Source: Colwellia chukchiensis (GTDB lineage: Bacteria > Pseudomonadota > Gammaproteobacteria > Enterobacterales > Alteromonadaceae). Taken from it: a stretch of 64,000 nucleotides of DNA. A program made the position numbers and the translations under genes. The notes below the pieces were generated by a model that made no database searches, was not told where the DNA came from, and saw only the letters and a program-made list of their open reading frames with translations. Location: the NCBI RefSeq assembly GCF_002104455.1, contig NZ_NBOC01000005.1, positions 1 to 64,000 of the forward strand, written 5' to 3'. Every line of letters starts with the position of its first letter. The first letter of the stretch is position 1. Shown here piece by piece: positions 48,512-57,779 of the stretch.

Positions 48512-48913
48512 TCACTCTGGTAAACCCTCAAATTGTGCCACGCTCGCTAATGCTAAATCCCAAGAGGCCTTACTGGATGAAAAGATTTGCGCTGTTGGCA
48601 ATACAGTGACTTCAGTGTCTAGACACCCTGCGGGTACGACAAGCAAGCCTGCGAACTGAGTATTTGGCAGTGCTGAACCACAGAGCTTACAAAAACTTTT
48701 ACTGTGACGAGTTCCTGCCAGCGTAAAGCAAGTTACTGTATCTGCGCCCGACTGCCAGCTCAATTTGGCGGTTTGTGAAAATAGGTTTGCCGCATAAGCC
48801 GAGCCTGTATCCTTTTGGCAGTAATGACAGTGGCACAAATAAAAACTGTCAAATTCACCTTTAATGGTAAAACTCACTGCACCACACAAGCAAGACCCCA
48901 AATGTTCAGTCAT
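48512..48913 (-). CDS. GFA-family (CENP-V/GFA domain) zinc protein
   Basis: The 133-residue protein has the GFA-domain cysteine pattern: SCLCGAVSF at the start, CHCHYCQKDTGSAY, and CKLCGSALPNT later, which bind two zinc ions. The family is named for a glutathione-dependent formaldehyde-activating enzyme, but most members have no proven reaction. A good ribosome site, AAAGGAGAGAG, precedes the start. It appears to be a single gene. Confidence 0.88.
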   Translation of the reverse strand: MTEHLGSCLCGAVSFTIKGEFDSFYLCHCHYCQKDTGSAYAANLFSQTAKLSWQSGADTVTCFTLAGTRHSKSFCKLCGSALPNTQFAGLLVVPAGCLDTEVTVLPTAQIFSSSKASWDLALASVAQFEGLPE

Positions 48914-49060
48914 TGTACTCTCTCCTTTGCCTGCGACTTAAAAGCAGTTAACAGGTTACTTAGTCTAAAAACGTTCGCTAAAATCAGAAAAACACTAATC
49001 AAAACAAATGGTTGGCATCCGTTTTAGCAACTTGCTATGTTAACAATGTTAGCGCTTTTT

Positions 49061-49423
49061 TTACGCAATTTGCTCGCTAGCAATAAACTCGGTTATTTGC
49101 CAAAGCTCACCAGAAGGACCCCATAGCAAAATAACCTTTCCCCAGCGCTCTTCCTGAATTGGCTTATATTTAAAGGCAAAGCCTTCTAAGCTTGCTATAC
49201 GCTGATACGCTTCATTAATATCTAACACTGACAATTGCAGCACCAAGTTATTGGCTAAGTCGTGATTATAAAATCTTTGCAAAAAGAAATAGCAATCGCC
49301 ATTTTCGAATAATGTCAGCTCTTCAGAAACATAGTCCATTTTAAATCCAAGCGCTTGGTAAAACGATTTACTCGTTTCGTAATCTTTACTTGGAATAAAT
49401 ACTCTGATGTCGTCTACTTGCAC
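49061..49423 (-). CDS. VOC-family (glyoxalase/bleomycin-resistance fold) protein
   Basis: The 120-residue protein has the VOC beta-alpha-beta fold signature: DIRVFIPSKDYETSKSFYQALGFKMDY, then FFLQRF, and a C-terminal GKVILLWGPSGELWQITEF. The start is GTG at 49423 with AAGGAG six bases upstream. The metal ligands are not complete in an obvious way, so it may be a binding protein rather than an enzyme. The function is unknown. Confidence 0.8.
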   Translation of the reverse strand: MQVDDIRVFIPSKDYETSKSFYQALGFKMDYVSEELTLFENGDCYFFLQRFYNHDLANNLVLQLSVLDINEAYQRIASLEGFAFKYKPIQEERWGKVILLWGPSGELWQITEFIASEQIA

Positions 49424-49533
49424 TATGCTCTCCTTGGCAGTTAAGGCCTCAATAATGGGTTAAGAATTGTTGGTTAAATTGTGCGCAATGGAAATAGCCA
49501 AGGCTGCATGTCTTGGTTTATTAGTTTGATATT

Positions 49534-50115
49534 TTACGATTTTTTTATTATCGCGTGGTACTTTTTAATTGTTTCTTCTACTTTTTTAACGACATTACTG
49601 CGATCAGTTGGACAATAACGAAACTCTCTCATTTTGTATTGTTCCGTTTCGGGTTCCCACATAGCAAAAGCTTTTTCGCGCAAAGGTTCAGGGCATAGCG
49701 CAATAACTTGTGATTCATATTTTAATATCAGCTCTATTTTTTGAACGGCCTCTTCATACCTAGCATCAACGTCTTCACCATCTATTGCATTCCCCATTAA
49801 TAATAAAAGGGCACCTGTAGCTAAAGCATTGCCTGATATTTTCGCGGCAACTTTTAAAACGCCTTTAATTGATAAAGAGCCTTGTTCAATTTTGACTACA
49901 GTAAACTCAAACCTATCACCAAACTCTTGATGTAGTACTTCAGCCACCCTTACTAAGTGTGGCTGAATATAAAGCCGCTGAATTTCACGTAAGCTATCTG
50001 TTGAATAGTCAAAAGCTCCGTCTATATCATACAATAAACTAAACTCACCAATTTCAATGAATTCGGTTTTCTCCTTAGGCTCTGGCGTTGGCGCCGTTGC
50101 TACTGCTCCACTCAT
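49534..50115 (-). CDS. Protein of unknown function with central hydrophobic segment
   Basis: The 193-residue protein is acidic at its N-terminus (TPEPKEKTEFIEIGEF). It has a strand-rich part ending FEFTVVKIEQGSLSIKGVL, a hydrophobic stretch (ISGNALATGALLLLMGNAI, about 90-110) and a charged helical C-terminus. A strand-GSL-hydrophobic pattern of this kind is seen in some uncharacterised proteins near conflict systems, but I cannot assign a family. The ribosome site AAGGAATTGAG is good. It lies in an accessory stretch beside a transposase remnant. Confidence 0.65.
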   Translation of the reverse strand: MSGAVATAPTPEPKEKTEFIEIGEFSLLYDIDGAFDYSTDSLREIQRLYIQPHLVRVAEVLHQEFGDRFEFTVVKIEQGSLSIKGVLKVAAKISGNALATGALLLLMGNAIDGEDVDARYEEAVQKIELILKYESQVIALCPEPLREKAFAMWEPETEQYKMREFRYCPTDRSNVVKKVEETIKKYHAIIKKS

Positions 50116-50199
50116 AACTCAATTCCTTCTTTAGTAGGGTTAATAACCAAGCAGGCACTTGGACACTAAACTTTGGCAATTGCTGTTTAGTCGATTCAA

Positions 50200-50307
50200 T
50201 TAAGCGGTGAAGTATTGCTCACTGGCAAAACAAAGCTAGCGGTTGTATCCGCGCTGCATGAAATGTTGGGGTACGCTAGCGTTCTCGACTTGCGGCAACC
50301 TTGCCAT
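50200..50307 (-). pseudogene. REP-associated tyrosine transposase (RAYT/Y1) remnant
   Basis: Read on the minus strand from ATG (complement of 50305-50307, after AAAGGAGTATCGCA), the frame gives MARLPQVENASVPQHFMQRG then YNR, a stop, and LCFASEQYFTA before a second stop. Intact RAYT proteins begin MARLPR...PQHVIQRGNNRQxCFASEQDF, so this is the start of such a gene broken by two stops, with the catalytic part gone. The surrounding 562-base region (50116-50677) has no other gene that I can see. Confidence 0.8.
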
Positions 50308-50627
50308 TGCGATACTCCTTTAAATCCAATGCTCAGACAAACTATAGCGCATAGATTCAAGGGTGAGGTTTAATTTTAACCTGACGCCAATAATTTTGAC
50401 CGCTATATCAGGTCAGTGGTCACTAGGTGCGTCAAGGCTATGGTTTGCTATCGTATCTATCGGCGCATCAACCTAGCTCACTTGCGCCTTGCTGGTTTAA
50501 TAGCAGGAGTAAGGTTTGATAATGTTAAATATAAACGTTGATATTCGTGTATTTAAGAGATTGTGTTGGGGGAGGGAAACTTGAGTGACTAAATTATAAG
50601 GAAGTGTTTGCTGCCTTGTTCATAGGC

Positions 50628-50663
50628 TTTACAGCAATGAGTAGCCGTGCTCATTGCTGTAAA
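50628..50663. repeat. Perfect 14-bp inverted repeat downstream of darP
   Basis: TTTACAGCAATGAG (50628-50641) and CTCATTGCTGTAAA (50650-50663) form a perfect stem with an eight-base loop. It lies 15 bases after the darP stop, so it could end darP transcription, but neither strand has a T-run after the stem. A weaker inverted repeat (CTAGGTGCG 50423-50431 / CGC...ACCTAG 50464-50476) lies upstream. Confidence 0.8.
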
Positions 50664-50677
50664 AATCTGTAATATTG

Positions 50678-51196
50678 TTAAAAAATAACGTGCTCTTTTA
50701 AGTAATTAAATAAATCACGGTAATGTTTGCCGACTTTTTCTGCGCTATGCTCTTTTTTAGCATGACGCACTAATTGGCGAAGCTTTTGTCTTTCTAAAGT
50801 GTCTACTTCTGCGAGTAGGGCTTCTATGCGTTCGTTTCCTTGCGCAATGACCTCATCGCGCAAATGCTCAAGCTTGGCAAACTTCACTGACTCTTGCTGA
50901 TGCTTATTGGCCATGACGTCCATGGCGTGCTTAATTGGCTCAAGATCGGTTTCGGCAAGAATTTTCGCAATATGGCGAACATGTCGACGCAACGCTTCAT
51001 GTTTATTGGTGATTTTATCCGCCAATACCATAGCTTCTTTGAGCTCATCGCTCAGTGGTAACTTACTGCGCTGATGCTTCGACATCTTGACTATGACTAA
51101 GGCAAAATCTTGCAGTCGATGCATTTCTCGTTTTATTTCCGATTTACTCGGTAATTCTTCTTCTAATCCATCGATATCGTTGGCAGACTGGGGCAT
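50678..51196 (-). CDS. darP: Ribosome-associated protein DarP (YjgA, DUF615)
   Basis: DarP acts in late assembly of the 50S subunit. The 172-residue, highly charged helical protein shows SKSEIKREMHRLQDFALVIVKMS, LPLSDELKEAMVLADKI and the C-terminal RQLVRHAKKE, diagnostic of the family. The start at 51196 (MPQSANDIDG) is chosen over the longer frame from 51331, whose extra residues overlap the divergent pmbA start and resemble nothing in the family. It is divergent from pmbA, the usual arrangement. Confidence 0.93.
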   Translation of the reverse strand: MPQSANDIDGLEEELPSKSEIKREMHRLQDFALVIVKMSKHQRSKLPLSDELKEAMVLADKITNKHEALRRHVRHIAKILAETDLEPIKHAMDVMANKHQQESVKFAKLEHLRDEVIAQGNERIEALLAEVDTLERQKLRQLVRHAKKEHSAEKVGKHYRDLFNYLKEHVIF

Positions 51197-51301
51197 AATA
51201 TTAGGTAATAAAGTGATAGTTACCTCTAGTATACAACAAAGCGCTACCGGCCAAAACATTCCCGTTGTCGGTATCGTTAAAAAGTGAGAAATAATTAGCC
51301 C

Positions 51302-52657
51302 ATGAGCGATTCTGATAGTATTGAAATGCAAATAGCACAGGTGAAAGCACGTGTGAGTGACGCCATGACCTTGGCCAAATCACTAGGCGCTGATGGCGCA
51401 GAAGTGGCCATGACTCGTCAACAAGGCCTGAGTGTCAGTACCCGCTTAGGTGAGGTTGAAAATGTCGAGTTTACCAATGATGGCGCTTTAGGCATCACGG
51501 TTTATAAAGCTGGGCGTAAAGGTAGCGCATCAACTGCTGACTTATCAGAGCAGGCGTTAACACAAGCGATTACCGCAGCGGTTAACATTGCCAAATACAC
51601 CTCAGTTGATGACTGCGCAGGTATGGCGGATAAAGCCTTGCTGGCGATGTCACCACCAGATTTAGATTTATATCACCCGAAAGCGCTAAGCACAGCCGAG
51701 GCGATTGATATTGCCAAGCATTGTGAAGACACAGCGCTTAGCTATGATGAGCGCATTAACAATTCAGACGGTGCCACCTTGGCAAGCTTTGCCGGCTTTA
51801 AAGTTTATGGTAATAGCCATGGCCAGTTAGTGGCTTACCCTAGTACTCGTCATAGTTTAAGTTGTGTAATGATTGCCAAGCAAGGGCAAGATATGCAACG
51901 CGATTATGCGTATACCGTCAACCGTGAATTTGCTGCCATGGACAGTGCCCAAAGCATAGGTCAGCACGCGTCAAAAGAAGCGTTGTCGCGTTTAGGGGCG
52001 CGCAAGCTAGCCACCACGAAAGTGCCGGTAATGTTTCGTGCCGATATAGCTAACACCCTGTTTGGTCACTTTATTGCGGCCATCAGTGGCGGTAACTTGT
52101 ATCGCAAATCTTCGTTTTTACTGGACGCCATTGGTCAGCAAGTGTTTCCAGAGTTTTTAACTATTAGCGAACGGCCACACTTATTAAAAGCTTTGGCCAG
52201 TAGTGCCTTTGACGCTGAAGGTGTTGCCACTAAAGATCGTGAGATCATAACTGATGGTTGTTTAGCAACGTACTTATTAACCAGTTACTCTGCCCGTAAG
52301 TTAGGCTTACAAACTACAGGTCATGCCGGTGGTATCCACAATTGGCAGTTGGCGATGAAAGACAGCGGTCAAGGTGGCGATTTTGACCAGATGTTAAAAA
52401 CCTTAGGCACCGGCTTGTTAGTTACCGAATTAATGGGGCAAGGGGTCAATGTGGTTACCGGTGATTATTCACGCGGTGCGGCGGGTTTTTGGGTAGAAAA
52501 TGGCGAGATAGCTTACCCAGTTGATGAAATTACTATTGCTGGTAAATTACAAGATATGTTTGCCGGTATTGTGGCTATTGGTCATGATATTGATATGCGC
52601 GGCAGTATCCGCACTGGCTCAATTATCGTCAACGAAATGCAAATCGCTGGAAGTTAA
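51302..52657 (+). CDS. pmbA: Metalloprotease subunit PmbA/TldE
   Basis: PmbA (TldE) forms a heterodimer with TldD that degrades unfolded or leader peptides such as microcin B17 precursors and the CcdA antitoxin. The 451-residue protein has the U62 family features: LGADGAEVAMTRQQGLSVSTR at the N-terminus, FDAEGVATKDREII, and GDYSRGAAGFWVENGEIAYPV near the C-terminus. TldE lacks the zinc-binding HExxxH of TldD, and none is seen here. It is divergent from darP. TldD is not in the window. Confidence 0.95.
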   Translation: MSDSDSIEMQIAQVKARVSDAMTLAKSLGADGAEVAMTRQQGLSVSTRLGEVENVEFTNDGALGITVYKAGRKGSASTADLSEQALTQAITAAVNIAKYTSVDDCAGMADKALLAMSPPDLDLYHPKALSTAEAIDIAKHCEDTALSYDERINNSDGATLASFAGFKVYGNSHGQLVAYPSTRHSLSCVMIAKQGQDMQRDYAYTVNREFAAMDSAQSIGQHASKEALSRLGARKLATTKVPVMFRADIANTLFGHFIAAISGGNLYRKSSFLLDAIGQQVFPEFLTISERPHLLKALASSAFDAEGVATKDREIITDGCLATYLLTSYSARKLGLQTTGHAGGIHNWQLAMKDSGQGGDFDQMLKTLGTGLLVTELMGQGVNVVTGDYSRGAAGFWVENGEIAYPVDEITIAGKLQDMFAGIVAIGHDIDMRGSIRTGSIIVNEMQIAGS

Positions 52658-52720
52658 AAGCTGTCAGCTGTCAGTAAAAACAAGGGCATAGTAGCGCGTT
52701 TGGTTGTTACTGGCAGCTTT
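52657..52720. repeat. Long-loop inverted repeat between pmbA and mgtE
   Basis: AAAGCTGTCAG at 52657-52667 can pair with CTGGCAGCTTT at 52710-52720 (11 pairs, one wobble). The left arm is followed by a tandem copy, CTGTCAG. It overlaps the pmbA stop and lies between convergent genes, so it may act as a bidirectional end signal. Confidence 0.45.
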
Positions 52721-52756
52721 AAACTTACAGCTTATAGCTATGTTTATTGCTCGGAT

Positions 52757-54118
52757 TTATTGCCCTAACAGCAAGGTAGCTGTACCTAAAAACGCGAAGA
52801 TGCCTACCACATCGGTCACTGTGGTTAAGATGACACTACCAGCTAAAGCAGGGTCGATATTCATCTTTTTTAACAGCAGTGGAATGGTGACCCCAGCTAA
52901 GCCTGCTGCGGTCATGTTCATTAACATCGCAAAGGCAATAATACCGCCAAGCATTAAGTTTTGCTGCCATAGAGCTACTACAGTGGCAATCAACACTGCC
53001 CAAATCAGACCATTAACAAAACCTATGGCGAGCTCTTTATAGAGCAGAATGCGAGCGTTACTGTCACCAACATGACCTAAGGCAATACCGCGGATCACTA
53101 GGGTGAGGGTTTGATTACCCGCCACGCCGCCCATACTGGGCACGAGCGAGTTCAATACCGCTAATATTGCTAATTGGTTTAAAATGCCTTCGAACATACT
53201 CGACACGGCAACCGCCATGAGCGCGGTAACTAAGTTAACCCCTAACCAAATTGAGCGGCGTTGGGTACTTTTTAATACGGGGGCAAAGGTGTCGGCTTCG
53301 TCATCAAGACCGGCCATACTCATCATGGAATGCTCGGCTTCTTCACGAATAATATCGACCACATCATCAACGGTAATACGACCGAGTAAGCGGCCTTCGT
53401 CATCAATCACCGGCGCAGAAAACCAATCATAACGCTCGAATATTTGCGCCACGTCTTTATCTTTCATATCGGCGGCAATAGCTTGAATATCTTGGTCGAT
53501 TAAGTGAGAGATAATGGTTTCAGCTTTAGCGGTGACAATGGCGGATAGCGACACAGCGCCAATAAAGTGATCTTCGCGATCAACCACATAAAATGAGTCA
53601 GTTGCTTCGGGTAATTCGCCCCGTAATCGTAAATAACGCAATACCACATCAACGGTTACATCAGGGCGAATGGAAATGGTGTCGGTATTCATGATACCGC
53701 CAGCCGTGTCCTCTTCGTATGAGAGTGCTTTTTCAACACGACTTCTATCTTGCCAATCCATGGCATTTAATACTTCTTGGTAAACACTGTCTGGCAGGGT
53801 TCGAAATACTTCAGCTAAGTCATCATCATCCATGCCTTCGGCAACGGCAGCTAGCTTTTCAGGCTGAATATTTTTTAAAATGCCTTTGCGTACTTCTTCG
53901 TTAAGCTCTTCAAGTACCTCACCATGATGATCGGCATCAATTAATTGCCAAAGCGCAATACGGCTTTTACTGGGGGATGACTCTAATAGTAACGCCAGAT
54001 CATAAGCGGGCATGTCTTGCAATAATTTACGGACGTAAACAAACATGCCGCTATCGAGGGCATCATTAACCTGTTGCAGGCGTTGGTGACTGTATTCTTG
54101 TTCAGAAACTTCCGGCAT
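52757..54118 (-). CDS. mgtE: Magnesium transporter MgtE
   Basis: MgtE is a gated magnesium channel of the inner membrane. The 453-residue protein has an N-terminal MgtE superhelical domain (about 30-130), two CBS domains (about 135-255, with MNTDTISIRPDVTVDVVLRYLR and GRITVDDVVDIIREE) and five C-terminal membrane helices with the pore motif SLVPSMGGVAGNQTLTLVIRG. Length and order are normal. It follows npr in the same direction, at the end of the rpoN cluster. Confidence 0.95.
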   Translation of the reverse strand: MPEVSEQEYSHQRLQQVNDALDSGMFVYVRKLLQDMPAYDLALLLESSPSKSRIALWQLIDADHHGEVLEELNEEVRKGILKNIQPEKLAAVAEGMDDDDLAEVFRTLPDSVYQEVLNAMDWQDRSRVEKALSYEEDTAGGIMNTDTISIRPDVTVDVVLRYLRLRGELPEATDSFYVVDREDHFIGAVSLSAIVTAKAETIISHLIDQDIQAIAADMKDKDVAQIFERYDWFSAPVIDDEGRLLGRITVDDVVDIIREEAEHSMMSMAGLDDEADTFAPVLKSTQRRSIWLGVNLVTALMAVAVSSMFEGILNQLAILAVLNSLVPSMGGVAGNQTLTLVIRGIALGHVGDSNARILLYKELAIGFVNGLIWAVLIATVVALWQQNLMLGGIIAFAMLMNMTAAGLAGVTIPLLLKKMNIDPALAGSVILTTVTDVVGIFAFLGTATLLLGQ

Positions 54119-54264
54119 ATTGCTACCTTGTGCCGCGCTAAAACGGAAATTGAAAATATAACGACGAAGTATAATTATTCGTGTTGAGTTTACCGTAAAT
54201 TGCTAGTTTTCGCAGCTTTTTTATTGACTTAACACTGGTTGAACTGTCGTTGCGTGCCTTGGCG

Positions 54265-54543
54265 TTATTCTGCTTCGTTGAATCTATCACTAAAAAGTTG
54301 GCACACTTCAGCCAGTGCTAATTCGGCATCGGTACCGGTAGCCTGGACATTGACAGTTTTACCTTGTGCACCGGCAAGCAGTAACAACGCCATAACACTA
54401 TTGGCATCAGCTTGGTTGTTATCTAGCTCAATGATCACTTGAGCAGAAAATTTTTGACTAAGCTGGGCAAGTTTACAGGCAGCGCGAGCATGCAAGCCTA
54501 GCTTATTGATAATTTTGACTTGCCGGCTAGCGCTGTTAGTCAT
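54265..54543 (-). CDS. npr: Phosphocarrier protein NPr (HPr family)
   Basis: The 92-residue HPr-fold protein carries phosphate from EI-Ntr to EIIA-Ntr (PtsN). The phospho-histidine is in GLHARAA, and the region around ANSVMALLLLAG corresponds to the regulatory serine loop. The start at 54543 overlaps the rapZ stop by eight bases. It closes the rpoN-hpf-ptsN-rapZ-npr unit, which tunes nitrogen and potassium responses. Confidence 0.93.
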   Translation of the reverse strand: MTNSASRQVKIINKLGLHARAACKLAQLSQKFSAQVIIELDNNQADANSVMALLLLAGAQGKTVNVQATGTDAELALAEVCQLFSDRFNEAE

Positions 54544-55402
54544 TTTCGTTGGGGGCTTTCGTTGGCAAATCTCGGTGCCGAGATTGTACATCTTTGCGCT
54601 CTTTGCGCATGGCATTGGCTAATAATTCCGCAATATAAACCGAACGATGTTTGCCACCTGTACAGCCGATGGCAATGGTAATATAACTGCGATTATTACG
54701 CTCTAAATGTGGCAACCAAGTCATTAAAAAGCTGTTAATTTGCCAAACAAATTTAGTGACAATAGGTTGGCTTGCTAAGAAGTCTTGTACTGGTTTGTCT
54801 AGGCCGGTATAGTCTTTTAGCTCTTTGTCCCAGAAAGGATTCGGCAAAAAACGGGCATCAAATACATAGTCGGCGTCTTGGGGAACACCATGCTTAAAGC
54901 CAAATGACTCAAACACTATCATCATGTTGCCCGACTTTTTACCCAGTATTCGTTCTCTGATCAGGTCGGCCAGTTGGTGTGGTGTTAGCTGACTGGTGTT
55001 GATATACAAGTGGGCTCTGCTAGCGATGGGCTCGAGTAGTTTTTTCTCTAAGGCAATGGCTTGGTCAAGCGCTATATTTTGCTTGATCAAAGGGTGCAAT
55101 CGGCGGGTTTCGCTAAAGCGCCTAATTAGGTCACTGTCATCAGCGTCTAAATAAATTAAGTTTAATTCCACTGCGCTGGGCAAGTAATCGATGATTTCTG
55201 GTACATCGTTAGGATCTTTAGGCAAATTGCGCACGTCAAGACTGACGGCAACATTTTCATAATCGTTGATCACGGTATGGGTTAAGGCCGGCAATAAATT
55301 AACCGGAATATTATCGACACAATAATAACCGAGATCTTCTAACACTCGCAGCGCCACGCTTTTACCTGAGCCTGAGCGACCGCTGACGATAATGAGCTTC
55401 AT
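54536..55402 (-). CDS. rapZ: RNase adapter protein RapZ
   Basis: RapZ binds the small RNA GlmZ (and glucosamine-6-phosphate) and guides RNase E, controlling amino-sugar synthesis. The 288-residue protein has a Walker A, SGRSGSGKSVALRVLEDLG, near the start, VSLDVRNLP, and the C-terminal AIGCTGGKHRSVYIAE with the conserved CTGGxHRS motif. It sits three bases after ptsN and overlaps npr. Confidence 0.96.
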   Translation of the reverse strand: MKLIIVSGRSGSGKSVALRVLEDLGYYCVDNIPVNLLPALTHTVINDYENVAVSLDVRNLPKDPNDVPEIIDYLPSAVELNLIYLDADDSDLIRRFSETRRLHPLIKQNIALDQAIALEKKLLEPIASRAHLYINTSQLTPHQLADLIRERILGKKSGNMMIVFESFGFKHGVPQDADYVFDARFLPNPFWDKELKDYTGLDKPVQDFLASQPIVTKFVWQINSFLMTWLPHLERNNRSYITIAIGCTGGKHRSVYIAELLANAMRKERKDVQSRHRDLPTKAPNEND

Positions 55403-55405
55403 TTG

Positions 55406-55858
55406 TTAACTCGCTTGTTGGATTAATTGAAACAATGCTTGATCACTTTGACACTTGCGTACTTGTTTACAAAACTGCTTGTCGCGGAATATTTTCGCAA
55501 TGTTTTGTAAAGTTACTAAATGGTTTTGACATTCATCTTCTGGCACGAATAAAGCGATGAAAATATCTACATGTCGATGATCAATAGCATCAAAATTTAT
55601 GGCTTGCTCTGTGGTGATCACTACGGCGACCGGCTTAGTGGCTCCGGCGACACGGCCATGTGGAATGGCGATGCCATTGCCAATGCCGGTTGAGCCCATT
55701 CTTTCGCGTTTAACTAGGCTTTCGAGTAATGAATACGTGTCTTGATTTTGTAACTTGTTGGCGGCCAAACTACTTAAATACTCTAAGATGCGTTTTTTAC
55801 TGGCACCCGGTACTGCACATATTGTGCAGTCCGGCGTTAAAATGTCTTGCAACTTCAT
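55406..55858 (-). CDS. ptsN: PTS IIA-like nitrogen regulatory protein PtsN
   Basis: PtsN (EIIA-Ntr) is the end acceptor of the nitrogen PTS and regulates K+ transport and other processes by its phosphorylation state. The 150-residue protein has the mannitol-type EIIA fold, with the active histidine in GNGIAIPHGRV (near residue 66). Length and position between hpf and rapZ are standard. Confidence 0.95.
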   Translation of the reverse strand: MKLQDILTPDCTICAVPGASKKRILEYLSSLAANKLQNQDTYSLLESLVKRERMGSTGIGNGIAIPHGRVAGATKPVAVVITTEQAINFDAIDHRHVDIFIALFVPEDECQNHLVTLQNIAKIFRDKQFCKQVRKCQSDQALFQLIQQAS

Positions 55859-55888
55859 AAATTTATATGACCTAAAAGCGACTATGCG

Positions 55889-56176
55889 CTAATGTTTGGT
55901 GATTTTACCTTTGTATTTCAAAATTTGCCGATCGAGCTTATCAATTAAAGCATCTATCGAGGCATACATATCGTTGTGCTGAGCCTTGGCGTGTACTTCG
56001 GTACCACTTAAGTGCACGGTAGACTCGGCTATTTGATTAAGTTTTTCAACTGTTAAAACTACATGTACGTTATTAATGTGCTCAAAATGGCGCTCTAACT
56101 TTTCAAACTTGCCATTGACATAATTACGTAGTGAGTCAGTAACTTCGACATGGTGTCCAGTAAGATTAATTTGCAT
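55889..56176 (-). CDS. hpf: Ribosome hibernation promoting factor (short HPF)
   Basis: HPF binds the 30S decoding region and helps form inactive 100S ribosomes in stationary phase. The 95-residue protein (MQINLTGHHVEVTDSLRNYV...) is the short form, with the basic surface toward the C-terminus. ATG 56176 is taken as the start because AGAGGA lies ten bases upstream; the TTG three codons earlier is too close to that site. It lies between rpoN and ptsN, as in many gammaproteobacteria. Confidence 0.94.
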   Translation of the reverse strand: MQINLTGHHVEVTDSLRNYVNGKFEKLERHFEHINNVHVVLTVEKLNQIAESTVHLSGTEVHAKAQHNDMYASIDALIDKLDRQILKYKGKITKH

Positions 56177-56210
56177 ATGCGTCAATCCTCTTGTTGGTGA
56201 ATAAGAACGC

Positions 56211-57719
56211 CTATAATAGGCTTTTACGTTGATTTGATGGCGGAATCGATAGCGATTCTCGATATTTAGCTATCGTACGCCTAGCCACCTTAATGCCTTG
56301 CTCTGCTAAAATATCGGCAATTTTGCTATCACTAAGTGGCTTTGCCGGTAACTCGGCTGAGACTAATTTTTTGATTAATTCTCGAATCGCAGTGGATGAG
56401 CATTCGCCACCATTTTCGGTGCTGACATGGCTAGAAAAGAAATATTTTAGCTCGAAAATACCACGCGGCGTGTGCATGTACTTTTGTGTGGTTACACGAG
56501 AAATTGTCGACTCGTGCATATCGACGGCTTCGGCAATGTCGTTAAGCACCATAGGGCGCATGGCTTCAGGGCCATGTTCAAAAAAGCCTTGTTGACGTTG
56601 TACGATACAATTGGAAACTTTTAACAAGGTATCATTACGGCTTTCTAAACTTTTAATAAACCATTTTGCTTCTTGTAAATTTGAGCGAATAAATTGACTG
56701 TCAGCAGGCGATTTCATGGTGCGCGACATGGCGGCATATTGTTGGTTAACCGTTAATTTTGGCGCAGTATCTGGGTTTAATTCTACGGTCCAACGACCGT
56801 TTTTCTTTTCTACTGATACGTCTGGGATCACGTATTGCTCTTCGCTTTTTACCACGCTATCGCCAGGGCGCGGATCTAAGCTTTGTATCAAGCGAATTAC
56901 TTCTCGTAATTGCTCTTCTTTTAACCGCAGTTTACGCATCAGTTGGCGATAATCACGATTGCCAAGCAAGTCTATGTGCTCAGTAACTGCAAGTTTACTT
57001 TCGGCGAGCCACGGAGTATCGTCGGCAAACTGGTTGAGTTGAATGAGTAGGCACTCAGAAATTGAGCGGGCGGCTACCCCGATAGGGTCAAAAACGTTGA
57101 TACGTTTTAGCACCACTTCAACTTCGTCAAGTTCGAGGTCGTCTATGCCGACACTTTCTAATATATCTTCTGCTGATACGGTTAAGTAACCTGCATCGTC
57201 GATTGCTTCGATGATAGCGATGGCTATCGCTTTGTCGGTATCGGTAAATGGGCTAAGCTCCACTTGCCAAATAAGGTGATCTTGCAAGGAATCTTTGGTT
57301 TCACCTTGGTAAGTGTAATCTTCTGAAGCCGGGCCCATACCCGCGCTACTGGCACCAGCACTGAAGTTGTCATCCCACGTGGTATCGTTGTTTAACTCTT
57401 CGGGTAGTTCGGTTTTAGCTAAGCCTTCAGAAGAGCTAATTTCATCGATCGTTGGTGCGGCGTCTTCACTGCCATCAGCGCTATTTTTTTCACTGTTTTC
57501 ACCAACACTGGCGGAAAATCCTGCTTCTAAATGATCTGGGGTATTTTCTGACGCAGTATCGGGGCTTTCGTCGACTTCTAGCAAGGGGTTACTTTCAAGG
57601 GCCTCTTGAATCTCCTGCTGTAGGTCTAGTGTAGATAATTGCAACAGTTTTATCGCCTGCTGCAATTGCGGGGTCATGGTTAACTGTTGTCCAATACGGA
57701 GTTGCAGAGTAGGGCGCAT
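56211..57719 (-). CDS. rpoN: RNA polymerase sigma-54 factor RpoN
   Basis: RpoN directs transcription from -24/-12 promoters with enhancer-binding activators. The 502-residue protein has the Gln/Leu-rich region I ([29 protein letters not shown]), an acidic region II (about 55-125), the core-binding domain, and a C-terminal RpoN box, [10 protein letters not shown]. The length is normal. It follows lptB by about 60 bases on the same strand. Confidence 0.97.
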   Translation of the reverse strand: MRPTLQLRIGQQLTMTPQLQQAIKLLQLSTLDLQQEIQEALESNPLLEVDESPDTASENTPDHLEAGFSASVGENSEKNSADGSEDAAPTIDEISSSEGLAKTELPEELNNDTTWDDNFSAGASSAGMGPASEDYTYQGETKDSLQDHLIWQVELSPFTDTDKAIAIAIIEAIDDAGYLTVSAEDILESVGIDDLELDEVEVVLKRINVFDPIGVAARSISECLLIQLNQFADDTPWLAESKLAVTEHIDLLGNRDYRQLMRKLRLKEEQLREVIRLIQSLDPRPGDSVVKSEEQYVIPDVSVEKKNGRWTVELNPDTAPKLTVNQQYAAMSRTMKSPADSQFIRSNLQEAKWFIKSLESRNDTLLKVSNCIVQRQQGFFEHGPEAMRPMVLNDIAEAVDMHESTISRVTTQKYMHTPRGIFELKYFFSSHVSTENGGECSSTAIRELIKKLVSAELPAKPLSDSKIADILAEQGIKVARRTIAKYRESLSIPPSNQRKSLL

Positions 57720-57779
57720 TTACGTTTTCTTTTCCCTGTTCAAATACATGATAATTATATTACTGTAGTTGCTTACTCA

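Noticed and set aside
50514-50527. TTGATAATGTTAAA as an Fnr box
   Set aside because: Only one half-site matches and no gene starts nearby in a suitable direction.
51197-51331. Upstream extension of darP
   Set aside because: It overlaps the pmbA start on the other strand and has no family similarity; MPQSANDIDG is the natural start.
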